10,427 nt of DNA, from positions 1 to 10,427 of the forward strand of contig WRDC01000051.1 of NCBI GenBank assembly GCA_009783635.1. The letters are read 5' to 3'. A program made the position numbers and the translations under genes. The DNA comes from Methanimicrococcus sp. Lineage in GTDB: Archaea > Halobacteriota > Methanosarcinia > Methanosarcinales > Methanosarcinaceae. The notes below the pieces were generated by a model. That model was not told the origin of the DNA. It made no database searches and worked only from the letters and a program-made list of their open reading frames with translations. Each line of letters opens with the position of its first letter. The stretch's first letter is position 1. Below, in pieces: positions 1 through 5,911 of the stretch.

Positions 1-2
1 TC

Positions 3-53
3 CATGCCGATCACATGGGTGTGATTGCGGTCAAAAATTCAAAGAAACAATAA
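3..53 (+). CDS. possible C-terminal end of an upstream gene (partial)
   Basis: An open frame runs from the window edge to a TAA at 51-53 and reads HADHMGVIAVKNSKKQ. The lysine-rich end, followed by an AT-rich promoter-like stretch, suggests the tail of a gene starting outside the window. Only 16 residues are visible and I do not recognise the protein. A second frame is also open here for longer, so this could be chance. Confidence 0.3.
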   Translation, partial: HADHMGVIAVKNSKKQ

Positions 54-64
54 ACGTCGAATTC

Positions 65-86
65 ATATATGTTAAAATATATGTTA
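65..86 (+). promoter_or_regulatory. twin TATA-like repeat, putative promoter of the PLD-like gene
   Basis: The 10-mer ATATATGTTA occurs twice, at 65-74 and 77-86, a 12-bp period. Either copy can serve as an archaeal TATA box. A start about 25 bp downstream would fall near 92-105 and leave a 5' leader of roughly 30-40 nt before the ATG at 133. The pair could also be a direct-repeat operator. This is inferred from sequence only. Confidence 0.45.
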
Positions 87-132
87 CATTTTACTTTATT
101 TCTTTTTTTATTTTACCAGAGGTGTAACAGAT

Positions 133-891
133 ATGGTTGATGTTTTAGATACGACGAATTGTTCTGCTGCTTTAACTAATCTTATTAAAAATGCAAAAGA
201 AGAAATTATTTTAATCAGCCCATATCTTCAGTTGTCACCGAATCTGTTGAATTCATTACAAGACGCAAACTTAAATAGAGACGTCTCAATCCTTTTAATT
301 TACAGACCAAATAAAGGCGAAAAATTTAATGAGCAGAAGGATAAGCTTGCCAAAATCAATGTCACTCTAATCCCTCTTGAAAATTTACACGCGAAATGTT
401 ATTTAAATGAGTCAATGGCTGTCATTACATCCATGAATCTTTATCAACATTCTCAAGAAAACAATACTGAATTAGGGATAGTGGTTCAAAAAGACGATGA
501 TCCTAAAGTCTATAAGGCTATTCGAAAAGAGGCATTAAGAATTTGTCGTATTGCGCAGCTGACCCAATCGTGTTCGGAATCAAAGTCAATATCTCCTATA
601 ACAAAGGAATCTACTCGTTCTTCTTTTTCCAAATCTTCGAAGAATACCAAAAATTCATCAATTATCGATAAAATTGTCGATGCGATATTTGATTCACCTG
701 CTTATTGTATTCGTTGCCACGGTGAAATTAAAAATGACATTGCCAAACCGCTTTGTGATGTGTGCTATACATCGTGGGCGAAATACAAAAATGAAAATTT
801 TGCAGAAAAACATTGTTTCAACTGCGGTCGCCAAGCTAAAACAACTTTCAAAAAACCGTTATGTAATAATTGTTTTAGAAATGACAGGTAA
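133..891 (+). CDS. phospholipase D-like domain protein with two C-terminal zinc ribbons
   Basis: This 252-residue protein has an N-terminal PLD-like domain (about residues 1-142) with a single HxK motif, H86-A-K88, followed by the hydrophobic strand and SMNL turn (residues 100-103) typical of the fold. PLD-superfamily nucleases and phosphodiesterases need two HKD motifs, so a one-motif protein would have to dimerise. A Ser/Lys-rich linker (about 147-180) leads to two four-cysteine zinc ribbons: C192/C195/C208/C211 and C228/C231/C244/C247. Each has a KPLCxxC second half, so they look like an internal duplication. The ribbons suggest nucleic-acid or protein binding. The start is supported by AGAGGTG at 118-124, 8 nt before the ATG. 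No signal peptide is visible, so it is probably cytoplasmic. Substrate and role are unknown; nuclease, lipid phosphodiesterase or a non-catalytic binding role are all possible. Confidence 0.8.
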   Translation: MVDVLDTTNCSAALTNLIKNAKEEIILISPYLQLSPNLLNSLQDANLNRDVSILLIYRPNKGEKFNEQKDKLAKINVTLIPLENLHAKCYLNESMAVITSMNLYQHSQENNTELGIVVQKDDDPKVYKAIRKEALRICRIAQLTQSCSESKSISPITKESTRSSFSKSSKNTKNSSIIDKIVDAIFDSPAYCIRCHGEIKNDIAKPLCDVCYTSWAKYKNENFAEKHCFNCGRQAKTTFKKPLCNNCFRNDR

Positions 892-893
892 CG

Positions 894-1352
894 TCACTTC
901 TTTTTCTTCTTTGACGATGACTTGTTGGATTGCTGAAGGATCATGGGCAAATCAATGGCATATTGTCCTTCTTCTTTGATGCCGACAACGATTTCTTCTT
1001 TTCTCATAATGGAACCCAAATTGAGTTCATAGGAGCCGCTGTCTAAAATACGAATTGAGTCAACGCGGTCGGTGTCCAAATCTTTTTTATTGACCTCATC
1101 AGACTCTAAGACGCGGTCTATGTCTTCCAAAACGCTGTCAATGGATTTGCTTTCCTTTTCCTTGATCCGCTCTTCAATGTCCCAGCCATCTGTTTTTTCT
1201 TCCGTTTCAATTTCGGTCACAACCTGACCGGCACCGATGTCTTCGGCTTTGACATAAAAGAATTTATTCCATTTGCATTCCGGACAGCCGGTCAAGATGA
1301 CGGAGTCACCGTCACCGAAAACAGCGCCGCATTTTGTACATCTGTGTGGCAT
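894..1352 (-). CDS. archaeal zinc-ribbon protein, OapC/ArvC (DUF2072) type
   Basis: The 152-residue protein begins MPHRCTKCG and has one zinc ribbon, C5/C8/C23/C26, in the form CxxC...GCPxC. An acidic/charged linker (about 45-97) follows, then a conserved-looking C-terminal segment (about 98-138) containing SIRILDSGSYELNL, and a tail ending in five lysines. This architecture matches archaeal Zn-ribbon proteins I recall being named OapC/ArvC family; bacterial OapC is linked to the OLE ribonucleoprotein, so RNA association is a reasonable guess but not shown here. The start at 1352 is chosen over an upstream in-frame ATG at 1487 because MPHxCxxCG is the family N-terminus, an AGGTGA site sits 5 nt upstream, and the extra 45 residues look like leader DNA. 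The gene converges on the PLD-like gene with only 2 bp between the stop codons. Confidence 0.85.
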   Translation of the reverse strand: MPHRCTKCGAVFGDGDSVILTGCPECKWNKFFYVKAEDIGAGQVVTEIETEEKTDGWDIEERIKEKESKSIDSVLEDIDRVLESDEVNKKDLDTDRVDSIRILDSGSYELNLGSIMRKEEIVVGIKEEGQYAIDLPMILQQSNKSSSKKKKK

Positions 1353-1357
1353 CGATT

Positions 1358-1363
1358 CACCTG
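1358..1363 (-). promoter_or_regulatory. ribosome-binding site deciding the start of the OapC-like gene
   Basis: Read on the minus strand this is AGGTGA, complementary to the archaeal 16S 3' end (CACCU). It sits 5 nt upstream of the ATG at 1352 and argues against the longer reading frame that opens at 1487. Confidence 0.7.
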
Positions 1364-1447
1364 ATAATGAAATAATCATGGATGGGTTCAAATAAAAATT
1401 AAAACAAAAACAAAAATTTTCGTGTATCCTATAACACTTCATTACAA

Positions 1448-1457
1448 TATTTAAAGA
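1448..1457 (-). promoter_or_regulatory. TATA box for the OapC-like gene
   Basis: The minus strand reads CTTTAAATAT, preceded by an A-rich CGAAATAAAT that resembles a BRE. A start about 25 bp downstream (near 1423) gives a leader of about 70 nt before the ATG at 1352. This is a sequence-only prediction. Confidence 0.5.
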
Positions 1458-1498
1458 TTTATTTCGGCGGCGTATTGAATGCGGCAAATAATGAATAA

Positions 1499-1546
1499 GA
1501 CAGCCTTTTTGAAAATTCTTTTCCGTTTTTAAAAATGACGGCTGTC
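1499..1546. repeat. inverted repeat between the OapC-like gene and tRNA-Met
   Basis: GACAGCC (1499-1505) pairs perfectly with GGCTGTC (1540-1546). Directly inside, TTTTT (1506-1510) can pair with AAAAA (1531-1535), leaving a four-base bulge (1536-1539). It lies between the divergent promoters of the OapC-like gene and the tRNA gene. An operator or a transcribed hairpin are both possible; there is no direct evidence for either. Confidence 0.4.
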
Positions 1547-1597
1547 CGGATTTATACGGTTTTTCAACATTTCCGCAAAATCCCGTTCAACCTAAAG

Positions 1598-1606
1598 CTA
1601 TAAATA
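1598..1606 (+). promoter_or_regulatory. TATA box, putative promoter of the initiator tRNA gene
   Basis: CTATAAATA lies about 77 bp before the mature tRNA 5' end. A start about 25 bp downstream would give a 5' leader of some 50-55 nt to be removed by RNase P. No equally good TATA box lies closer to the tRNA. Confidence 0.45.
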
Positions 1607-1682
1607 AAAGAAATCATTTGTTAACCTGCTTTCTAATAACCGATTCAATTGAAACGGTTTTAAGCCGGTTTTGTTTTCAAGA

Positions 1683-1757
1683 AGCGAGGTGGGGTAGCCA
1701 GGAGATCCCGACGGGCTCATAACCCGTAGACCGATGGTTCGAATCCATCCCTCGCTA
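1683..1757 (+). tRNA. initiator tRNA-Met (anticodon CAT)
   Basis: A full cloverleaf can be drawn. Acceptor stem: AGCGAGG (1683-1689) with CCTCGCT (1750-1756). D stem: about 1691-1694 with 1706-1709. Anticodon stem: ACGGG (1711-1715) with CCCGT (1723-1727), enclosing the loop CTCATAA with anticodon CAT at 1718-1720. T arm: GATGG-TTCGAAT-CCATC (1733-1749). The discriminator is A1757. The A1-U72 pair and the three consecutive G-C pairs at the base of the anticodon loop (GGG/CCC) are the hallmarks of archaeal initiator rather than elongator tRNA-Met or tRNA-Ile2. No CCA is encoded (CTG follows), so CCA must be added afterwards. There is no intron. Confidence 0.95.
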
Positions 1758-1785
1758 CTGATATCTTATTTCGTGTCTTTAATTC

Positions 1786-1792
1786 TTTTTTT
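1786..1792 (+). terminator. T-run terminator of the tRNA gene
   Basis: Seven consecutive T residues start 29 bp after the tRNA end, in an AT-rich stretch. Archaeal RNA polymerase commonly stops at U-tracts without needing a hairpin, so this is a plausible tRNA terminator. Confidence 0.45.
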
Positions 1793-1820
1793 GTTATATT
1801 AATAGGGTTACGATAAGGCA

Positions 1821-1883
1821 TACAATTTGTACTTATTCTATACTATAATCTGTACTTGACCTGTACTTGATCTGTACTCGGAC
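1821..1883 (+). promoter_or_regulatory. putative trpS promoter with TGTACT operator repeats
   Basis: A palindrome TACAA-T-TTGTA (1821-1831) overlaps a first TGTACT (1829). After a TATA-like TACTATAAT (1841-1849) come three further copies with starts at 1851, 1862 and 1873: TGTACTTGACC, TGTACTTGATC and TGTACTCGGAC. The 11-bp period is close to one helical turn, so all three would face the same side of the DNA. They cover the predicted transcription start (about 1870-1875), where bound protein would block initiation. TrpY of Methanothermobacter binds TRP boxes with consensus TGTACA, which differs at the last base. Control of trpS by a TrpY-like protein is my inference. Confidence 0.5.
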
Positions 1884-1922
1884 TCTCTTCCTCCTTTTTC
1901 TTATATGGCTCTTCACAGACCG

Positions 1923-1966
1923 CTGTTTTCTGTGTTTTTGCGTCTTTTAAAAAAATACAGAAACAG
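1923..1966 (+). promoter_or_regulatory. hairpin in the trpS leader
   Basis: CTGTTTTCTGT (1923-1933) pairs with ACAGAAACAG (1957-1966), giving ten base pairs with one bulged T and a loop of about 23 nt. If transcription starts near 1870, it lies in a leader of about 220 nt. Its position is suggestive of regulation, but nothing else ties it to control of trpS. Confidence 0.35.
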
Positions 1967-2040
1967 AAATAAATAAGAATGAGAATAGAGATTCAAGAGA
2001 AGTCAAAAGTTTAAATTCTGAAAACCCTTAATCAATTCTT

Positions 2041-2076
2041 ACCTTTATTTCTACCTTTATTTCTACCCTTATTTAT
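2041..2076 (+). repeat. 12-bp tandem repeat just upstream of trpS
   Basis: Three adjacent 12-mers, ACCTTTATTTCT, ACCTTTATTTCT and ACCCTTATTTAT, end 14 bp before the trpS ATG. The repeat is pyrimidine-rich on this strand. It may simply be slippage in the leader or may keep the start site unstructured. Confidence 0.7.
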
Positions 2077-2090
2077 GTCAGTGATTCTTT

Positions 2091-3443
2091 ATGGCGCAAA
2101 AACTGGACCCTTGGAAGTCGTCTGAAATCAGCGATTATTCAAAACTGTTTGAAGAGTTCGGCATTTCTCCGTTTTCGGAGATGTCGGAGGAGATTCCCGA
2201 CCCGCACAAATACATGAGACGCGGAATTATTTTTGGTCACCGCGGCTATGAAATGATTGCGGACGCCATTAAAAACCGCAAACCTTTTGTTGTTCTCGAC
2301 GGGTTTATGCCGACCGGCAAAGCCCATTTCGGTCACAAAATGGTGATGGACCAAATTGTCTGGTACCAAAAACAAGGAGCTATAGCTGTTATCGGAATGG
2401 CTGACCGCGAAGCGCACGCCGTCCGCGGATTGACATGGGAAGAATGTCAAAGAACCGGCGTTGAAGAATATATTACAAGTCTGATCGCTCTCGGGCTTCA
2501 GCCGGAAAACGCCCGCATTTATTTCCAGTCGGAATGTCAGCCGGTGAAGGATTTGGCCTTTGAGCTCGGCACGAAAGTCAATTTTTCGGAAATGGCGGCA
2601 ATTTACGGTTTTTCAGGAGAGACGCATTTGGCGCACATGGTCAGTGTTTTGACACAGGCTTCCGACATTCTTCACTCCCAGCTTCCGATTTATGAAGGGC
2701 CGGTTCCCGTCGTTGTTCCGGTCGGCGCCGATCAAGACCCTCACATCCGCCTGACGCGCGATATCGCTTCCAAAATGAATATGTTCCTCATCGAGCGCCG
2801 AGAAGATCAAACTTCGGGTCTCTCATATTGGAGCGTTCGCGGCAAAAACGCGCCGGAAGAAGCTTTAAAGGAAATCGATAAAAAAGTCCGCGGCGGATTC
2901 GGCGGCGCGGGCGTTCAAACAAAACTTTCGAAAGAGCACATCGATATTTTCGGCGGCATCAGTCAAAATGAATTAACGGAAATTGTCAAAAACGCGGAGC
3001 TTGCTCACGGCGGTTACGCATTTATCATGCCGGCGTCGACTTATCACCGCTTTATGAGCGGGCTGACGGGCGGCAAAATGTCCAGCAGCATTCCGGACAG
3101 CAACATCGCGCTTTCCGAGGACCCGAAATCGGCGTCCAAAAAAATTATGAAAGCTAAGACCGGCGGCCGCGAATCGGCGGAAGAGCAGCGGGAACTCGGC
3201 GGTGAATTTGACAAGTGCTCCGTTTATGAATTATATTTCTTCCATTTGGCGGATGATGATAACGAACTGCTTCAGATCCGGGCGGATTGTTCCGGCGGAA
3301 ATATTTTGTGCGGCGAATGTAAAAAGAAAGCGGCCGGCAAAATGGAAGTCTTTTTGACAGACCTTCAAAAGAAACGGGAAGAAGCTTACAATAAATTGCC
3401 GCTTTTCGGTATTGATTATCGGCGCAAATCAGAGAAAATATAA
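2091..3443 (+). CDS. trpS: tryptophanyl-tRNA synthetase
   Basis: The 450-residue class I synthetase charges tRNA-Trp with tryptophan in the cytoplasm. Class I signatures are clear: PTGKAHFGH at residues 74-82 (HFGH replaces the HIGH motif) and KMSSS at 329-333 within GGKMSSS. Residues 208-224 (VVPVGADQDPHIRLTRD) form the conserved core segment of the archaeal/eukaryotic TrpRS branch. Four cysteines near the C-terminus (C379, C400, C407, C410) might include a small metal site, which I only note. Length and the N-terminal extension before the HxGH motif fit the archaeal form. The start is fixed by an in-frame TGA at 2082-2084; the Shine-Dalgarno is weak (GTGAT at 2081-2085). pheS follows 71 bp downstream on the same strand with no hairpin between, so co-transcription is likely. 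TGTACT repeats upstream may regulate it. Confidence 0.96.
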   Translation: MAQKLDPWKSSEISDYSKLFEEFGISPFSEMSEEIPDPHKYMRRGIIFGHRGYEMIADAIKNRKPFVVLDGFMPTGKAHFGHKMVMDQIVWYQKQGAIAVIGMADREAHAVRGLTWEECQRTGVEEYITSLIALGLQPENARIYFQSECQPVKDLAFELGTKVNFSEMAAIYGFSGETHLAHMVSVLTQASDILHSQLPIYEGPVPVVVPVGADQDPHIRLTRDIASKMNMFLIERREDQTSGLSYWSVRGKNAPEEALKEIDKKVRGGFGGAGVQTKLSKEHIDIFGGISQNELTEIVKNAELAHGGYAFIMPASTYHRFMSGLTGGKMSSSIPDSNIALSEDPKSASKKIMKAKTGGRESAEEQRELGGEFDKCSVYELYFFHLADDDNELLQIRADCSGGNILCGECKKKAAGKMEVFLTDLQKKREEAYNKLPLFGIDYRRKSEKI

Positions 3444-3514
3444 AAGATGAATTCCATTCTAATAAACAAAATAATGATTTTCGGGCGTTTCGGCTCGTCC
3501 TCTGGTGTTTTGAA

Positions 3515-5017
3515 ATGACGGATCACAATTTAACAAATAATGAAAAGAAAGTTCTTTTGGCTTTGAATGAGCTTGAGACGGCGGAATTAAAAGATATTGT
3601 TGAAGTCTCGGATTTAAACAGCGACGCGTCTTTGCAGGCCGCCTTTTTATTGGAAGAAAAAAGATTGGTAAAAGTCATTGAAGAGTCTTTTGAACTTTAC
3701 GGCTTATCCGACGAAGGAAAACAATATGCGGAAGACGGTTTGCCCGAAAGGCAAATCATTGACAGCATTGAAGGCGCAACACCCCTTGACCAAATTCAGG
3801 AAGCCTTCTCTCCCCAGCTTTTCGGCATTGCGACCGGCTGGCTTCTGAAAAAGAAATGGGCAAAAATAGAAAACGGCGTTTTAATTCCGGTCGGAGACGC
3901 GCCGAAAGGGCATGATGAGAAAATTCTCAGCGACCTTTACGAAAACTCTTTGGAAAACAACACGTTCGATCCCGTTTTTGAACTGCCGGCCGAATTGGCT
4001 TCCGATAAAATCATTTCGGATTTAATTAAACGCAAGCTTTTGGAAAAAGAGGAATATACGGAACGCCAAATCCAGATTACCGCTTCCGGAAAATCTGTTG
4101 CGTCCAAAGTTACGATTACGGAAGAAATCGCTCAGATCACGCCGGAACTTTTGATAAACGGCGATTGGGAAAATAAGTACTTCCGCCCTTACAAAGTTCA
4201 AAAACCCGCGAGGCTGGTTTACGGCGCCAAAATTCATCCGTATCAGCGTTTGATAGACCGGATGCGCCAAATCTTCTTGGAAATGGGTTTCACGGAAATC
4301 AAAGGCGATATCGTCCAGTCTTCTTTTTGGAATTTCGATGCCCTTTTCCAGCCGCAGGACCATCCGGCCCGTGAAATGCAGGACACTTTCCATCTGGACA
4401 CGCGCTCGGAATTGCCGGAAAAATATGCCGATAAAATTCGCTGCGTTCATGAAAATGGCGGAGATACGGGGTCTGTCGGCTGGGGCGGCCGATGGAGTCC
4501 GGAAATTTCCGAAACAAATGTTCTTCGAACGCATACGACTTCAGTTACCGTCAGATATTTGGCGGACAATCCGGCCGGGCCGGTGAAAGCTTTTTGTATT
4601 GACCGCGCTTACCGCCGCGAGACCATTGACCCGACGCACACGCCGGAATTTGAGCAACTGGAAGGCATTGTCATGGATAAAGATATGAGTTTTTCCAATC
4701 TCCTCGGTTGCCTGAGAGAGTTTTACAACCGGATGGGCTTTGAGGAAGTCCGTTTCCGCCCCGGTTATTTCCCGTACACGGAACCGAGTGTCGAGCCTGA
4801 AGTTTGGGTTGACGGTTTGGGCTGGGTTGAACTCGGCGGCGCCGGCGTTTTTAGAAAAGAAGTGACAACGCCGCTCGGAATCACTGAGCCCGTTTTGGCT
4901 TGGGGGCTCGGCGTCAGCCGCGTTGCTATGCTGAAACTCGGTTTAAAGGATTTAAGAGAACTTTATCAATCGGATATTGACTGGCTCAGGAAGAGTGAAA
5001 TCGGAAAAGGAATTTAA
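3515..5017 (+). CDS. pheS: phenylalanyl-tRNA synthetase alpha subunit
   Basis: The 500-residue catalytic subunit of the alpha2-beta2 PheRS has the archaeal/eukaryotic layout. Winged-helix-like N-terminal modules cover about residues 1-200. The class II core follows: motif 1 around HPYQRLIDRMRQIFLEMGF (241-259), motif 2 around RAYRRETIDPTHTPEFEQLEG (364-384) and motif 3 GLGVSRVAMLKLG (464-476). Between motifs 2 and 3, RPGYFPYTEPSVEPEVW (415-431) is the expected phenylalanine-pocket segment. GGTG at 3504-3507 precedes the ATG by 7 nt. The beta-subunit gene pheT is not adjacent; a repeat array follows instead. The last 14 codons (about 487-500) form the first unit of that array, so the gene's 3' end shares ancestry with the downstream repeats. 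T-rich DNA directly after the stop can act as a terminator. Confidence 0.96.
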   Translation: MTDHNLTNNEKKVLLALNELETAELKDIVEVSDLNSDASLQAAFLLEEKRLVKVIEESFELYGLSDEGKQYAEDGLPERQIIDSIEGATPLDQIQEAFSPQLFGIATGWLLKKKWAKIENGVLIPVGDAPKGHDEKILSDLYENSLENNTFDPVFELPAELASDKIISDLIKRKLLEKEEYTERQIQITASGKSVASKVTITEEIAQITPELLINGDWENKYFRPYKVQKPARLVYGAKIHPYQRLIDRMRQIFLEMGFTEIKGDIVQSSFWNFDALFQPQDHPAREMQDTFHLDTRSELPEKYADKIRCVHENGGDTGSVGWGGRWSPEISETNVLRTHTTSVTVRYLADNPAGPVKAFCIDRAYRRETIDPTHTPEFEQLEGIVMDKDMSFSNLLGCLREFYNRMGFEEVRFRPGYFPYTEPSVEPEVWVDGLGWVELGGAGVFRKEVTTPLGITEPVLAWGLGVSRVAMLKLGLKDLRELYQSDIDWLRKSEIGKGI

Positions 5018-5398
5018 TTTCTTTCCGGTGATTTGAAATTGACCTGCCAAAAAAGATCCAAATCATAAAACGAATTTAATTTTTTTCCGATGATTTTGGA
5101 TTGGCCGGTCAAAAAAGATCCAAATCATAAAAGAATTTAATTTTTTTCTGATGATTTTGGATTGACCGGCCAAAAAAGGTCAAATCATAAAACGAATTTA
5201 ATTTCTTTCCGATGATTTTGGATTGATCGGTAAAAAAAATCAAAACATAAAACGAATTTAATTTTTTTCTGATGATTTTGGATTGACCGGCAAAAAAGAT
5301 CAAACATAAAAAGAATTTAATTTTTTTCCGATGATTTGGATTGACAGACTCAGAAAAGAGTGAAATCGGAAAAGGAATTTATTTTTTTTCGGATTTTA
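4976..5398 (+). repeat. tandem array of seven ~60-bp units starting in the pheS tail
   Basis: Units start at 4976, 5038, 5100, 5161, 5222, 5282 and 5340 (lengths 62, 62, 61, 61, 60, 58, about 59). Each opens with ATTGAC or a variant, runs through an A-rich middle to GAATTTAATTTNTTTC, and ends in GATGATTTTGG. The first unit is the last 14 codons of pheS plus the bases after its stop. The last unit matches it best (GAGTGAAATCGGAAAAGG in both), whereas the five inner units share derived changes (AAATCATAAAACG). Unit junctions can fold: ATGATTTTGGAT (5090-5101) pairs with ATCCAAATCAT (5118-5128) with one bulge. Every unit carries a T-tract, so the array could act as serial terminators for trpS-pheS. 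Short open frames across it are by-products of the repeat. Confidence 0.9.
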
Positions 5399-5880
5399 TT
5401 TTGTTTTTGCGGAGATCAATAATATTGTAAATCCCCCTTGATTATACGAAACCATTAAAATTTTGTAGCCGAGTTGTCATTTTATTATAAAATGTTTATA
5501 TTCATGTTGGTTTAATTTTTTATCTTTACCGGTTTAAAATCACAATCTGTCGTATTCCGATATAAAAATCTAATCCTCGGGTTCTCAGGCTATCATTTTT
5601 CTGTTCAACTTTTTCTTTTTTTGTTTTATCTGAATATTATTCTAACACGGAATTATGTTGAAAAAAGATTTTCAAAACAATATATTATTCGTAAAAACTA
5701 TCAAAAATTTTGTTACAATCGTCATTTGTTGTTTTCCGTCGTTTTTGAAATCAATCCTATTCTGAGTATTATAAAAAATTTAACCAAGGTCTGTAGGTAT
5801 AATCTCAAGTTAATTTGATTTACTTTTTTTATTTTTTGAGATTCAAAGAAGATTCGACTCAAAAAAAAAGAGGGGGGTTA
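5399..5880. other. AT-rich intergenic stretch, no gene seen
   Basis: This gap between the pheS array and the mtaCB promoter is AT-rich, with T-runs and no convincing gene. A 65-codon open frame (5621-5818) lacks a ribosome-binding site and recognisable domains. A perfect palindrome, CATTTTAT-T-ATAAAATG, lies at 5478-5494. An A9 run (5861-5869) and a G6 run (5872-5877) lie just upstream of the mtaCB TATA box. Confidence 0.6.
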
Positions 5881-5881
5881 A

Positions 5882-5890
5882 TGTATATAC
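5882..5890 (+). promoter_or_regulatory. TATA box, putative mtaCB promoter
   Basis: TGTATATAC is the best TATA-like element in the gap and lies just after a GGGGGG run. A start about 25 bp downstream (near 5912-5915) would give a leader of about 310 nt. Long leaders are known for methanol methyltransferase operons in Methanosarcina, which supports choosing this distal site, but no experiment is visible here. Confidence 0.5.
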
Positions 5891-5911
5891 ACATTTGACG
5901 AATAGGGTAGT

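Noticed and set aside
1353..1487. N-terminal extension of the OapC-like gene
   Set aside because: The family starts at MPHxCxxCG, a good ribosome-binding site lies there, and the extension covers the predicted promoter and leader.
1821..2090. T-box riboswitch in the trpS leader
   Set aside because: T-boxes are a bacterial class and I see no specifier or antiterminator layout; the DNA-operator reading of the repeats is simpler.
2075..2125. 17-codon upstream frame overlapping the trpS start
   Set aside because: It has no Trp codon and no clear ribosome-binding site, so an attenuation role is unsupported.
5109..5303. 64-codon open frame on the minus strand
   Set aside because: It is a by-product of the tandem array; its peptide repeats with the DNA unit and it has no ribosome-binding site.
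4976..5398. CRISPR array
   Set aside because: Units are contiguous and similar over their full length, with no unique spacers and no cas genes.
5621..5818. 65-codon frame upstream of mtaC
   Set aside because: No ribosome-binding site and no recognisable domain; AT-rich composition gives such Ile/Asn/Lys-rich frames by chance.
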